A DNA stretch of 8,715 nucleotides, taken from positions 1-8,715 of the forward strand of contig JAGWXN010000137.1 in NCBI GenBank assembly GCA_018969885.1, read 5' to 3'. Both the position numbers and the translations under genes were made by a program. Below are positions 1 to 5,926 of this stretch, piece after piece (position 1 is the stretch's first letter; the number at the start of each line of letters is the position of its first letter). The notes under the pieces were generated by a model. The model worked only from the letters and a program-made list of their open reading frames with translations, searched no databases and was not told the DNA's origin. Source of the stretch: Betaproteobacteria bacterium (lineage in GTDB: Bacteria; Pseudomonadota; Gammaproteobacteria; Burkholderiales; Burkholderiaceae).

Positions 1-654
1 GCCGATCATGGAGTCGCGACTTACGATCGCGGCGAGCGCTTCTTCGTCGAGGTGCTCGGTATTGGCCGGGCGTTCGGGGATGATGAGATAGCGCAGGTCG
101 GCGGTGCTGTCGACCACCCGGATTTCAGTGCTCTCCGGCAACGAGACGCCAAATTCCTCCAGAACCACTCTCGGCTCGCGAACCACTCGTGCGCGGTATT
201 CGCGGCTCTTGTACCAGGCGGGGGGGATACCCAGAATCATTCGCGGATAGCAAGAGCAGAGGGTGCACACCACCACGTGATGGACGCCGTCACGGTTTTC
301 AAGCACCTGTAGCGCAGGCGTGTTGGCAACATCGATACCCAGGGCAGTAATGGCGGGCTTGGGATTGGCGAGCAGGTCGGCGCGAAACATCGGATCGGTC
401 CAGGCCTTGGCAACGATACGGGCCCCCAGCGCCGGGGTTCGCATTTCCTGCCGCTCGATTTGCCGCTGAATATCGGCTGCGCTGAACACACCTGCCTCGA
501 TCAGGAGTTCACGCATGGCCTGCTCGAGCAGGTGAAATTCGGTGACCGTGTCGTGATCTTCGATCGCGGCGTGCGGGTGCGAGTGATCATGGTGATCATG
601 CTCGCCGTGATCATGGTCGTGATCGTCGTGGTCGTGGTCGTGGGAAATCATCAT
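1..654 (-). CDS. Catalytic (alpha-type) subunit of a cobalt nitrile hydratase / thiocyanate hydrolase family enzyme, 3' end outside window
   Basis: Cytoplasmic metalloenzyme subunit expected to hydrate a nitrile to an amide or hydrolyse thiocyanate. 218 residues are visible; the C-terminus runs off the window but little should be missing, since the family ends shortly after the D-S-M-I-G segment seen here. The metal-claw motif C-T-L-C-S-C is at residues 130-135; Thr between the first Cys and Leu is the cobalt-type form (Ser in iron types). It is followed by Y-P-R, whereas nitrile hydratases have Trp at the Arg138 position; Arg is the thiocyanate hydrolase gamma-subunit state. The family core P-P-A-W-Y-K-S-x-E-Y-R-A-R-V-V-R-E-P is intact (residues 144-161). 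Residues 5-34 are a His/Asp-rich tail absent from ordinary family members. Of two adjacent ATG codons, the one at 654 is chosen because it overlaps the upstream stop as ATGA, which suggests translational coupling; 651 is the alternative. It is ScnC/NthA-like; the family is secure, the substrate is not. Confidence 0.93.
   Translation of the reverse strand, partial: MMISHDHDHDDHDHDHGEHDHHDHSHPHAAIEDHDTVTEFHLLEQAMRELLIEAGVFSAADIQRQIERQEMRTPALGARIVAKAWTDPMFRADLLANPKPAITALGIDVANTPALQVLENRDGVHHVVVCTLCSCYPRMILGIPPAWYKSREYRARVVREPRVVLEEFGVSLPESTEIRVVDSTADLRYLIIPERPANTEHLDEEALAAIVSRDSMIG
550..645. repeat. Low-complexity GTGATCATG/GTCGTG repeat encoding the His/Asp tail
   Basis: Degenerate tandem 3- and 6-base units (GTG, GTC, GATCAT) on the plus strand are the complement of His (CAC/CAT) and Asp (GAC/GAT) codons at the start of the catalytic subunit gene. 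Several overlapping TGATCA and GATCATG copies occur at about 584-616, followed by GTGGTCGTGGTCGTG at about 628-642. Changes in unit number would stay in frame, so tail length could vary between strains by slippage. It is coding sequence and not an independent element. Confidence 0.7.
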
Positions 655-950
655 GACGGGTCTCCGGCCGCTTTGCGCTCAACGGGCGCCAGCCAGTGTT
701 CGTAGATATCGGCTTCCAGCGTGTCGCCCGAGTTGGGGTATCCGCTCCAGAGGTCTGCCTGCCGGAACCGCACTCGGTACAGACGCCGAAGCGGCAAGCC
801 TGGCTTGTGATACGCAAGCGTTTCCGGGTTTCGCCATGCACCGGTGTGACTCACCACCTCACCCACTTTTCCCTTCAGGTAGAGGGGAGTGCGACAGTGC
901 CCGAAGATGGTGTGATCAAGCACCCGAACCAGTGTGCCTTCAGCAAACAT
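651..950 (-). CDS. C-terminal-half beta-type subunit of split nitrile hydratase / thiocyanate hydrolase (ScnA-like)
   Basis: A 99-residue protein matching only the C-terminal SH3-like barrel of the nitrile hydratase beta subunit. Visible hallmarks are F-x-x-G-x-x-V-R-V near the N-terminus, G-H-C-R-T-P at about residues 17-22 followed by Y-L-K-G-K-x-G (family form G-H-T-R-x-P-x-Y-x-R-G), L-Y-x-V-R-F at about 57-62, and D-x-Y-E-H-W-L near the C-terminus. The Arg in G-H-x-R is likely the conserved beta Arg that hydrogen-bonds the oxidised claw cysteines. A normal beta subunit is about 210-240 residues in one chain; here the two halves are separate genes, as in thiocyanate hydrolase, where ScnA is the C-terminal half. 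The start lies two bases after the upstream stop and the stop overlaps the start of the catalytic subunit gene, so the three subunits are probably made in fixed proportion. Confidence 0.9.
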   Translation of the reverse strand: MFAEGTLVRVLDHTIFGHCRTPLYLKGKVGEVVSHTGAWRNPETLAYHKPGLPLRRLYRVRFRQADLWSGYPNSGDTLEADIYEHWLAPVERKAAGDPS

Positions 951-952
951 GA

Positions 953-1303
953 TCAGTGCCCCCCGGATTCCTGGCGAGTACGCAGAAGCGCAAGGCGGGC
1001 GTCAATCGCTTCGTCGGTGAGCACGCCTTGCTCGACCAGCAGCTGGCGAATAGCCTTGAGCCATCGCTGGTAGTAGGGGAGCTGCTCGTAGTCGAGCCGC
1101 GAGTAATTCTCAACAGCACGCCGCATGGCGTCGACCTTGAACGCGCCGCAGCTGGGGTGTGTGAGCAGCATCAGCATGGCATCAACGCGCATTTCGAAGA
1201 GTGTGCGGGGATGCTCATGGCGGTCGATGGGGCCGAGCTCGAGCCCGCCCAGATCATGCTGACGCCGGGTGGAATCACCCGCCGCTGGGTCGGTGACAGT
1301 CAT
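953..1303 (-). CDS. N-terminal-half beta-type subunit of split nitrile hydratase / thiocyanate hydrolase (ScnB-like)
   Basis: A 116-residue protein equivalent to the N-terminal helical half of nitrile hydratase beta. It carries the hallmark H-D-L-G-G at residues 16-20, then F-E-x-R-V at 36-40, R-R-A-V-E-N-Y around 61-67 (the Arg here aligns with the beta Arg that contacts the modified cysteines), Y-Y-x-R-W-L at 77-82 and a terminal L-L-V-E-Q-G-V-L-T helix. The stop comes where a classical beta chain would continue into its SH3 domain, and that domain follows two bases later as its own gene. Accessory/activator proteins of this family (P14K, P15K, NhlE type) resemble the same half, but they normally lack H-D-L-G-G, so a structural subunit is the better call. 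ATG at 1303 overlaps the stop of the ABC ATPase gene (ATGA), with a strong GAGGAG ribosome site 8 bases upstream. Confidence 0.88.
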   Translation of the reverse strand: MTVTDPAAGDSTRRQHDLGGLELGPIDRHEHPRTLFEMRVDAMLMLLTHPSCGAFKVDAMRRAVENYSRLDYEQLPYYQRWLKAIRQLLVEQGVLTDEAIDARLALLRTRQESGGH

Positions 1304-2397
1304 GTGCCGTTCTCCTCGAAAATCAGACAGTGTTCATCAGGCAGCCGCACTGCAACCATGTCGCCACGTTGAACGTTTAAGCCTTCAGCAGGCAGGTCGG
1401 CGCTGAGCCGGACCAGCCCGGCGCCCGAAGTGGACACATGGAGCAGCACCTCGGCCAGCGCTCCACGATAAATCAGATCGACAACGCTTGCAGAAAATTC
1501 GTCGGCCTGAGCGTCTGCGCTCGCGCGACGCACCTGGACGTGCTCGGGGCGAATTCCGAGCCGCGCCTGTGACCCGGCTGCAAGCGCTCGCAGGGGGTCT
1601 GGCTGCTGCGCCCGCAGGCTCACGCCCATGGGGGTGTTCACGCCGGCGCTCAGACCGGCGGAATCGATTTTGACCGGCAGGAAATTGGCCCGCCCCAGAA
1701 AAGCCATGACATCGGCCCTGGGCGGCCTGCGATAGAGCGCAGCGGGCGCATCCACCGCAGCAATCTGACCCGCAAACATCACCGCCACCCGGTTCGACAG
1801 CGACAGCGCCTCTTCCTGATCATGGGTGACGATCAGCGTCGTGATGCCCAGTTCGCGCTGGAGGCGCTTCAATTCAACCTGCATGCCATCGCGAAGCTTA
1901 CGGTCTAAAGCCCCAAGCGGCTCATCAAGAAGAAGCACATCGGGCTCGATCACAATCGCCCGGGCTAAGGCCACCCGCTGGCGCTGGCCGCCCGAGAGCT
2001 GGCCGGGCAGACGACCCTCAAACCCTGACAACTCTACGCGTGCAAGCGCCTCGCCCACCGCAGCCGTGATGGCCGACCGTGACTGGCCACGCATGCGCAA
2101 TCCGTAGCCAACATTTTCTGCAACGGTCATGTGCGGAAACAGCGCGTAGTCCTGAAACACCAGGCCTACGTTGCGCCGATGGGCGGGCAACGCGTCGACT
2201 GACCGGCCGTTGAACCGCACTTCGCCCCGGTCGCCCCGCACAAAGCCCGCGAGTGCCCGCAGGGTAGTGGTCTTGCCGCAGCCTGAAGGTCCGAGGAGTG
2301 CTACACATTCGCCATCGGCGAGCTCCAGGGATACGCCATTCAACACCGGGTTACCGCCCAGGGCGAGGTGAAGATCATCGATCTGAACGCTTGCCAC
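1300..2397 (-). CDS. ABC importer ATP-binding subunit (PotA/FbpC-like, with TOBE domain)
   Basis: Cytoplasmic ATPase powering the importer encoded just upstream. With the GTG start at 2397 it has 365 residues, normal for the PotA/UgpC/FbpC class. Visible motifs in order: Walker A G-P-S-G-C-G-K-T at 36-43, Q-loop Gln82 (V-F-Q-D-Y-A-L-F-P-H-M), signature L-S-G-G-Q at 134-138, Walker B V-L-L-L-D-E at 154-159, D-loop A-L-D, H-loop His192, and a C-terminal TOBE region with G-I-R-P-E-H at 281-286. The GTG start is preferred because GAAGGGGG lies 5 bases upstream and the protein then begins right at the ABC fold. The open frame continues upstream with an Arg/Ser-rich stretch that only overlaps the permease gene. 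The gene overlaps the upstream permease by 23 bases and the downstream hydratase subunit by 4, tying transport to the enzyme. Confidence 0.95.
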   Translation of the reverse strand: MASVQIDDLHLALGGNPVLNGVSLELADGECVALLGPSGCGKTTTLRALAGFVRGDRGEVRFNGRSVDALPAHRRNVGLVFQDYALFPHMTVAENVGYGLRMRGQSRSAITAAVGEALARVELSGFEGRLPGQLSGGQRQRVALARAIVIEPDVLLLDEPLGALDRKLRDGMQVELKRLQRELGITTLIVTHDQEEALSLSNRVAVMFAGQIAAVDAPAALYRRPPRADVMAFLGRANFLPVKIDSAGLSAGVNTPMGVSLRAQQPDPLRALAAGSQARLGIRPEHVQVRRASADAQADEFSASVVDLIYRGALAEVLLHVSTSGAGLVRLSADLPAEGLNVQRGDMVAVRLPDEHCLIFEENGT

Positions 2398-3202
2398 CCG
2401 GGCCCCCTTCTGATGCGACCGACAATGAGATGATCGACCAGCGACGCTCGGCCCACACGATGACCAACGCCAGGAGCAGCGTGTAGATCGTGGAGAAAGC
2501 AGCTGGCGTGGGATCAAAGTTCTGGCTGATGTAGTTGAAGACCTCGATCGGCAACACCGTGAGCGCGCCACGAACAAGAAAAATGCTGATCGGGTAGTTG
2601 TCAAAACTGATCAGAAACGCGAACAGAAAGCCGCTGATGAGGCCCGGCTTCATCTGAGGTAGCGTGATGGTGAAGAACGCGATCAGCGGCCTTGCGCCCA
2701 GACTGGCTGCCGCCTCTTCGAGAGCGGGGTTGGATAAAGAAAGTGAGGCCACCAGCGTTCGCACCGGGTAAGCAATCACCAGTACCAGATGCCCTATGAG
2801 GAGGCTATACCAGGTGAACGAAATACCCAGCCAGATAAAAAACTGGATGAGGGCAATGCCCAGTGCAACGATGGGGACCGCCACCGGTGAGGTCACCAGC
2901 GCACCGATCATCGCCTTGCCGGGAACCGGCAGCCGCACCAGGCACAGCGCCACCCCAACTGCCATCAGCGTTGCAATGATGCCGGCACAGGTCGCAATCA
3001 GCAGGCTGTAAAGAACAGCCGCGCCCACGCGATGGATCTCCCCGATGTGCGCATACCAGCGAAGCGACCAGCCTGAGGGCGGAAATTCGATCAGCTCGCC
3101 CGCACCAAAACTCACCACCGTGGTGAAGACGACCGGGAACAGGAGAAACAGCATGGCGCCCCAGCCGGCGATGGCGATCAGGCGATCGAGCGGATGCGAC
3201 AT
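2375..3202 (-). CDS. ABC importer inner-membrane permease (PotC-like)
   Basis: Integral membrane subunit of a binding-protein-dependent importer; 275 residues from ATG 3202. About six hydrophobic segments are visible, the first at roughly residues 8-32. The cytoplasmic EAA loop that docks on the ATPase lies at about 162-186 (E-E-A-A-A-S-L-G-A ... I-T-L-P-Q-M-K-P-G), followed by L-I-S-F-D-N-Y-P-I-S-I-F-L, typical of the PotC/second-permease lineage. A GTG at 3220 would add six residues and overlap the upstream permease by 14 bases. ATG 3202 leaves a 4-base gap and starts at the natural N-terminus (M-S-H-P-L-D-R), so it is preferred, although its ribosome site is weak (AGG about 10 bases upstream). 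The C-terminal tail (G-G-P-G-G-K-R-S-D-R) is polar and overlaps the ATPase start. Confidence 0.92.
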   Translation of the reverse strand: MSHPLDRLIAIAGWGAMLFLLFPVVFTTVVSFGAGELIEFPPSGWSLRWYAHIGEIHRVGAAVLYSLLIATCAGIIATLMAVGVALCLVRLPVPGKAMIGALVTSPVAVPIVALGIALIQFFIWLGISFTWYSLLIGHLVLVIAYPVRTLVASLSLSNPALEEAAASLGARPLIAFFTITLPQMKPGLISGFLFAFLISFDNYPISIFLVRGALTVLPIEVFNYISQNFDPTPAAFSTIYTLLLALVIVWAERRWSIISLSVASEGGPGGKRSDR

Positions 3203-3206
3203 CAAC

Positions 3207-4088
3207 TCAGACCTGCGCACGGAACACCTTTCGTACGAGCAGCGTAAACACGACCACGATCAGAAAGGTGATGAGCACCAGCGCCACCACAATTGCCGAG
3301 CCAAAGGGAAAGGCCAGCTGTACCAGAAACTGCTCGGCTGCCACCTGCGAGATCATGGCGGTGGCGGGCGAGCCCAACATGAGCGGCGTGACGAACGCAC
3401 TCATGCTGAGCGCAAACGTGAGCACCACGCCACCAAATACACCTGGCATGGCGAGCGGCCAAATCACATCCCGGATCACCCGCCAGGGCGTAGCGCCAAG
3501 GCTCGCCGCAGAATCCGACAGCGACGACGGAATTCTGAGGAGGGCGGCAAAGATCGGTAGCGTCATAAACGGGATCGCGTAGTGAACCAGCGCCACGATC
3601 GTGGCGCCCTCGCTGTAGACCATGCGCATGGGCGCATTGAGAAAACCCAGCGCAATCAGCAGCCGATTCAACGGCCCCGCATCGGCAAGCGTCACCAGCC
3701 AGCCGTAATTGCGCACGATAAGACTGGATGCAAGCGAAACAAACAATGCGATCAGGAATGCGGTGCGAATAGTGCGCCCTGCACGAACCAGGTAAAGCGC
3801 CAGCGGAAACGAAATCACCAGGGTGATCAGCGTGACCCAGCCCGACATTCGCAGGGTGCGGGTGAGCGCCCGCTGAACCCGGCCGCTCGAGGTGAGGCGC
3901 TCAAAGTGCTCCAGGCTCATGCCCATCCAGCCTGCACCCGCGTTGGCGGGCGCCAGGCTTTCAGCAATCATGCGCAGGAACGGGATCGCGTAGAACGCGA
4001 TCAGCAACACCGCGGCAGGACCCAGCAGGCAGGCGACGGCGAGCCCTGTGCCGGATCGTTGCCGCAGCGGCGCGACAGCTTCGGTCAT
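3207..4088 (-). CDS. ABC importer inner-membrane permease (PotB-like)
   Basis: First permease of the importer, 293 residues, membrane-embedded. The first transmembrane segment is at about residues 16-38, preceded by a short basic N-tail. A large periplasmic stretch (about 42-75) precedes the core permease domain, as is usual for PotB/first permeases. The EAA loop is at about 192-215 (D-S-A-A-S-L-G-A-T-P-W-R-V-I ... P-L-A-M-P-G). A final hydrophobic segment (about 264-285) is followed by a basic tail. The ATG lies 18 bases after the stop of the binding-protein gene. No strong Shine-Dalgarno sequence is visible, so translation is probably coupled. The pair of distinct permeases indicates a heterodimeric membrane channel. 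The transported compound cannot be read from these sequences. Confidence 0.93.
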   Translation of the reverse strand: MTEAVAPLRQRSGTGLAVACLLGPAAVLLIAFYAIPFLRMIAESLAPANAGAGWMGMSLEHFERLTSSGRVQRALTRTLRMSGWVTLITLVISFPLALYLVRAGRTIRTAFLIALFVSLASSLIVRNYGWLVTLADAGPLNRLLIALGFLNAPMRMVYSEGATIVALVHYAIPFMTLPIFAALLRIPSSLSDSAASLGATPWRVIRDVIWPLAMPGVFGGVVLTFALSMSAFVTPLMLGSPATAMISQVAAEQFLVQLAFPFGSAIVVALVLITFLIVVVFTLLVRKVFRAQV

Positions 4089-4106
4089 GACGGTCCGATG
4101 GACGCG

Positions 4107-5183
4107 TCAACCGAAGACGTTGTTCCACATCTCGGTGAGCTTGGTGCGGTTCTTGGACAAGAATTTCCAGTCGGCATAGAGGATGTTGTCGCCCGGCCCC
4201 AGCAGCTCGCGAGTGCGCTCGGAGGGGTCGACATCGCGGTGTGCCGAGCGGGCGCGCAGCACACTGTCAATCTTCGACTGAAATTCCTTTGAGAGGCTCA
4301 TGTTCACATAGACTTCGGCCAGTTCAAGGTTCTTGGCCTTGGCCGGCATATTGAGCCCCACCACTTCGCCATGCAGTCCCTCGCGCAGCGTGGTGGCCGG
4401 CGCAATCGGCGCGCCCTTGTCGAGCACCGGATTGATGAAGATGCCGTAGAACGGCACGAGCGGCACTTGCCCGGATTGCAGCATCTGGATGGCCTGCGGC
4501 GCGCCGGTGTAGGCCACGGCACCAGCATCCTTCAGCTTGGCCAGATGGCGCATGCCCGCTTCCAGGTCGTATTGCGCGTCTTTCATCGGCTTGCCGGTCG
4601 CGATCTGCGCGGCTGTGGTCACCATCCTCACCCCACTGTTCCAGGTGATCGGCGGGATTGCGATCCGGCGCGCATTGGACGCGTCCCACATCTCGGCCCA
4701 GGCGGCAGGGCGCGATTTCTGCGCATTGGTGTTGTAGTAGAGCGTGTGCACAGCGTCGATCACGCCCGCGGAAAAGTCTTCGGCAAGCCGAAACGCTGGC
4801 CGAAGCATTGCCATGTTGGCAATGTTCTTCGCATTATGCGGACGAAGAAGCCCCTCATCAGCAGCAAGGAACACGCCCGCTTCGGAAAACTGCATCAGAT
4901 CGGGCGGGTTGTCACGCTGGGTCTTCAGCATGGCGAGCATGTTGGCGGTGACCGACTGCTGCACGTTCACCTTCGCGCCGGTCGCTTTTTCGAATGCGGG
5001 ATGAAGTTCGTCGATCCAGAGCTTGGCGAGCAGGCCTTGATTGAGCACGACATTAAGCTGACCCGAGGCTTTGGCCGGGCTCGCTACCCAGGGCGCTGCA
5101 AGACCCACCGCGCCGGTACGCAGCACGCCGCGTCGTGTTGCGGAGGACAGGGCCGGACGGGCTGACAGGGATTTCAGGTTCAA
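4107..5183 (-). CDS. Periplasmic substrate-binding protein of ABC importer (PotD/family 1-like), Tat signal, TTG start
   Basis: Soluble receptor that captures the substrate in the periplasm; 358 residues, normal for the class. The N-terminus has a twin-arginine type signal: S-A-T-R-R-G-V-L-R (Arg17-Arg18), a hydrophobic run A-V-G-L-A-A-P-W-V-A, then a probable signal-peptidase site after A-K-A (37-39). The mature part starts L-N-V-V-L-N-Q-G and continues as a type II periplasmic-binding fold (F-E-K-A-T-G-A-K-V, then P-D-L-M-Q-F-S-E). The start is TTG at 5183: an in-frame stop lies 33-35 bases upstream, no ATG or GTG intervenes, and GGAG sits 7 bases before TTG. The beta-strand 1 region lacks the W-[TSA]-x-Y box of polyamine receptors, so spermidine/putrescine is unlikely. 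It is the first gene of the unit that ends in the split hydratase. A cyanide-derived or nitrile ligand is an inference from context only. Confidence 0.92.
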   Translation of the reverse strand: MNLKSLSARPALSSATRRGVLRTGAVGLAAPWVASPAKASGQLNVVLNQGLLAKLWIDELHPAFEKATGAKVNVQQSVTANMLAMLKTQRDNPPDLMQFSEAGVFLAADEGLLRPHNAKNIANMAMLRPAFRLAEDFSAGVIDAVHTLYYNTNAQKSRPAAWAEMWDASNARRIAIPPITWNSGVRMVTTAAQIATGKPMKDAQYDLEAGMRHLAKLKDAGAVAYTGAPQAIQMLQSGQVPLVPFYGIFINPVLDKGAPIAPATTLREGLHGEVVGLNMPAKAKNLELAEVYVNMSLSKEFQSKIDSVLRARSAHRDVDPSERTRELLGPGDNILYADWKFLSKNRTKLTEMWNNVFG

Positions 5184-5263
5184 GACGGATCTCCGGTAGG
5201 GATTGTGTTTTCAGATACGATCAACGCACGGATTCTTGCTTTGGCCAACCTGGGGAGTCAATG
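5184..5263. promoter_or_regulatory. Divergent promoter region between importer/hydratase operon and HupE gene
   Basis: This is the only spacer in the window from which both directions are transcribed, so both promoters should lie in it. The ribosome sites are visible: GGAG (complement of 5191-5194) for the TTG start, and GGGGAG at 5252-5257 for the HupE gene. A weak minus-strand sigma70-like pair can be drawn: TTGGCC overlapping 5243-5248, with a 17-base spacer to GTTGAT. It scores poorly, and I see no convincing plus-strand promoter. A perfect 8-base palindrome TTGGCCAA (5241-5248) might be an operator, but could be chance. No riboswitch-like structure, such as a cobalamin box, fits in so short a spacer. 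Confidence 0.45.
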
Positions 5264-5914
5264 ATGACCGCCACCGCATCACGGATGCTCGTTCCGTTCC
5301 AACGCTTGGTTGTAGGCAGTCTTGCATTCGGGGCGCCGGTCGCGGTGCTGGCACACCATGCGCATGACTATGCACCCCCGGAAAATGCCTGGCAGGCGTT
5401 TGCTTCGGGGCTGGCACACCCATTCCTTTCAGGGCCACATTTGGTGGCGTTACTCGCCCTGGGCATGATCGCCGCTGCGCACGGTCTTGGCACGCGGACG
5501 CTTCTTGCGTTTTGCGTGGGCTCAGTGCTCACAGCGTTCGCGTTTGCTGCCGGGGCAACCGGCTGGCCCGCACATGATCTCTGGGTGGCAGCGAGCCTCG
5601 CGCTCGCTGCGGCCTGGCTGTGGCGCGGGCAGGCAGCGACAGGCTCATCTCGCTTCGGCGCGCTGCTGGTCGTCGGCGTGGCGGGCTCGGTGCACGGCCA
5701 GATTGCGGCCGAATCGATCGAAGCGGTGAACGCGATGATGCTCTTTGCTTACTGGATCGGCATCGTGTTCGTGCAGCTCGCACTCGGTGGGCTGGCGATG
5801 GCGGTGTTGCGCAGCGCCCTCGCCAAGCGCGAGGCACTCGCCGGAACACTACGCCAAGCCTGCGCCGCACTGTCGGCCGGAGCCGCGTGCGGGGTGCTTT
5901 TCGCCTTCGCGTGA
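5264..5914 (+). CDS. HupE/UreJ-family membrane protein, putative cobalt/nickel permease
   Basis: Inner-membrane protein of 216 residues, normal for the HupE/UreJ family, whose characterised members supply Ni (and some Co) to metalloenzymes. Visible are a signal-like N-terminus ending V-L-A at residues 28-30, a following His-rich start of the mature protein (H-H-A-H-D), the first family motif G-L-A-H-P-F-L-S-G-P-H (His52, Gly57, His59), four to five further hydrophobic segments, and the second motif around G-S-V-H-G-Q-I-A-A-E-S (His144, Glu150). The first motif normally reads H-P-x-x-G-x-D-H; here Pro58 replaces the Asp, which may alter metal handling. Two ATGs (5261, 5264) are possible; GGGGAG is better spaced (6 bases) for 5264. 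An in-frame start at 5135 would run antisense into the binding-protein gene and bury the signal peptide. The divergent position suggests metal supply to the cobalt hydratase. Confidence 0.82.
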   Translation: MTATASRMLVPFQRLVVGSLAFGAPVAVLAHHAHDYAPPENAWQAFASGLAHPFLSGPHLVALLALGMIAAAHGLGTRTLLAFCVGSVLTAFAFAAGATGWPAHDLWVAASLALAAAWLWRGQAATGSSRFGALLVVGVAGSVHGQIAAESIEAVNAMMLFAYWIGIVFVQLALGGLAMAVLRSALAKREALAGTLRQACAALSAGAACGVLFAFA

Positions 5915-5926
5915 ATGAAGCGCGGG

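Noticed and set aside
580..645. Tandem repeat as a CRISPR-like or regulatory array
   Set aside because: Units are 3-9 bases, contiguous and without spacers, and are fully explained by His and Asp codons in the catalytic subunit gene.
460..705. Plus-strand open frame with a V/I/M-rich run opposite the His tail
   Set aside because: The hydrophobic run is simply the complement of the His/Asp codons; no ribosome site or family match is seen.
953..1303. Reading the 116-residue protein as a nitrile hydratase activator (P14K/P15K type)
   Set aside because: Activators resemble the beta N-half, but the H-D-L-G-G start and the C-half encoded immediately afterwards fit a structural subunit better. Kept as the main alternative.
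651..1303. A frameshift or pseudogene splitting one beta subunit gene
   Set aside because: Both halves have proper starts and stops at a domain boundary, the two-base gap keeps coupling, and the same split exists in functional thiocyanate hydrolase.
2398..2604. 69-residue Arg/Ser/Cys-rich N-terminal extension of the ATPase
   Set aside because: It lies entirely in another frame of the permease gene, has no domain-like character, and the GTG at 2397 has a strong ribosome site and starts right at the ABC fold.
3582..4292. 236-codon plus-strand open frame opposite the permease and binding-protein genes
   Set aside because: Composition is rich in Arg, Gln, His and Gly as expected of an antisense shadow in GC-rich DNA; it has no recognisable domain and crosses two well-supported genes.
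5135..5263. Longer start of the HupE protein
   Set aside because: It would run antisense over the start of the binding-protein gene and put 43 polar residues before the signal peptide; the ATG at 5264 has a well-placed GGGGAG.
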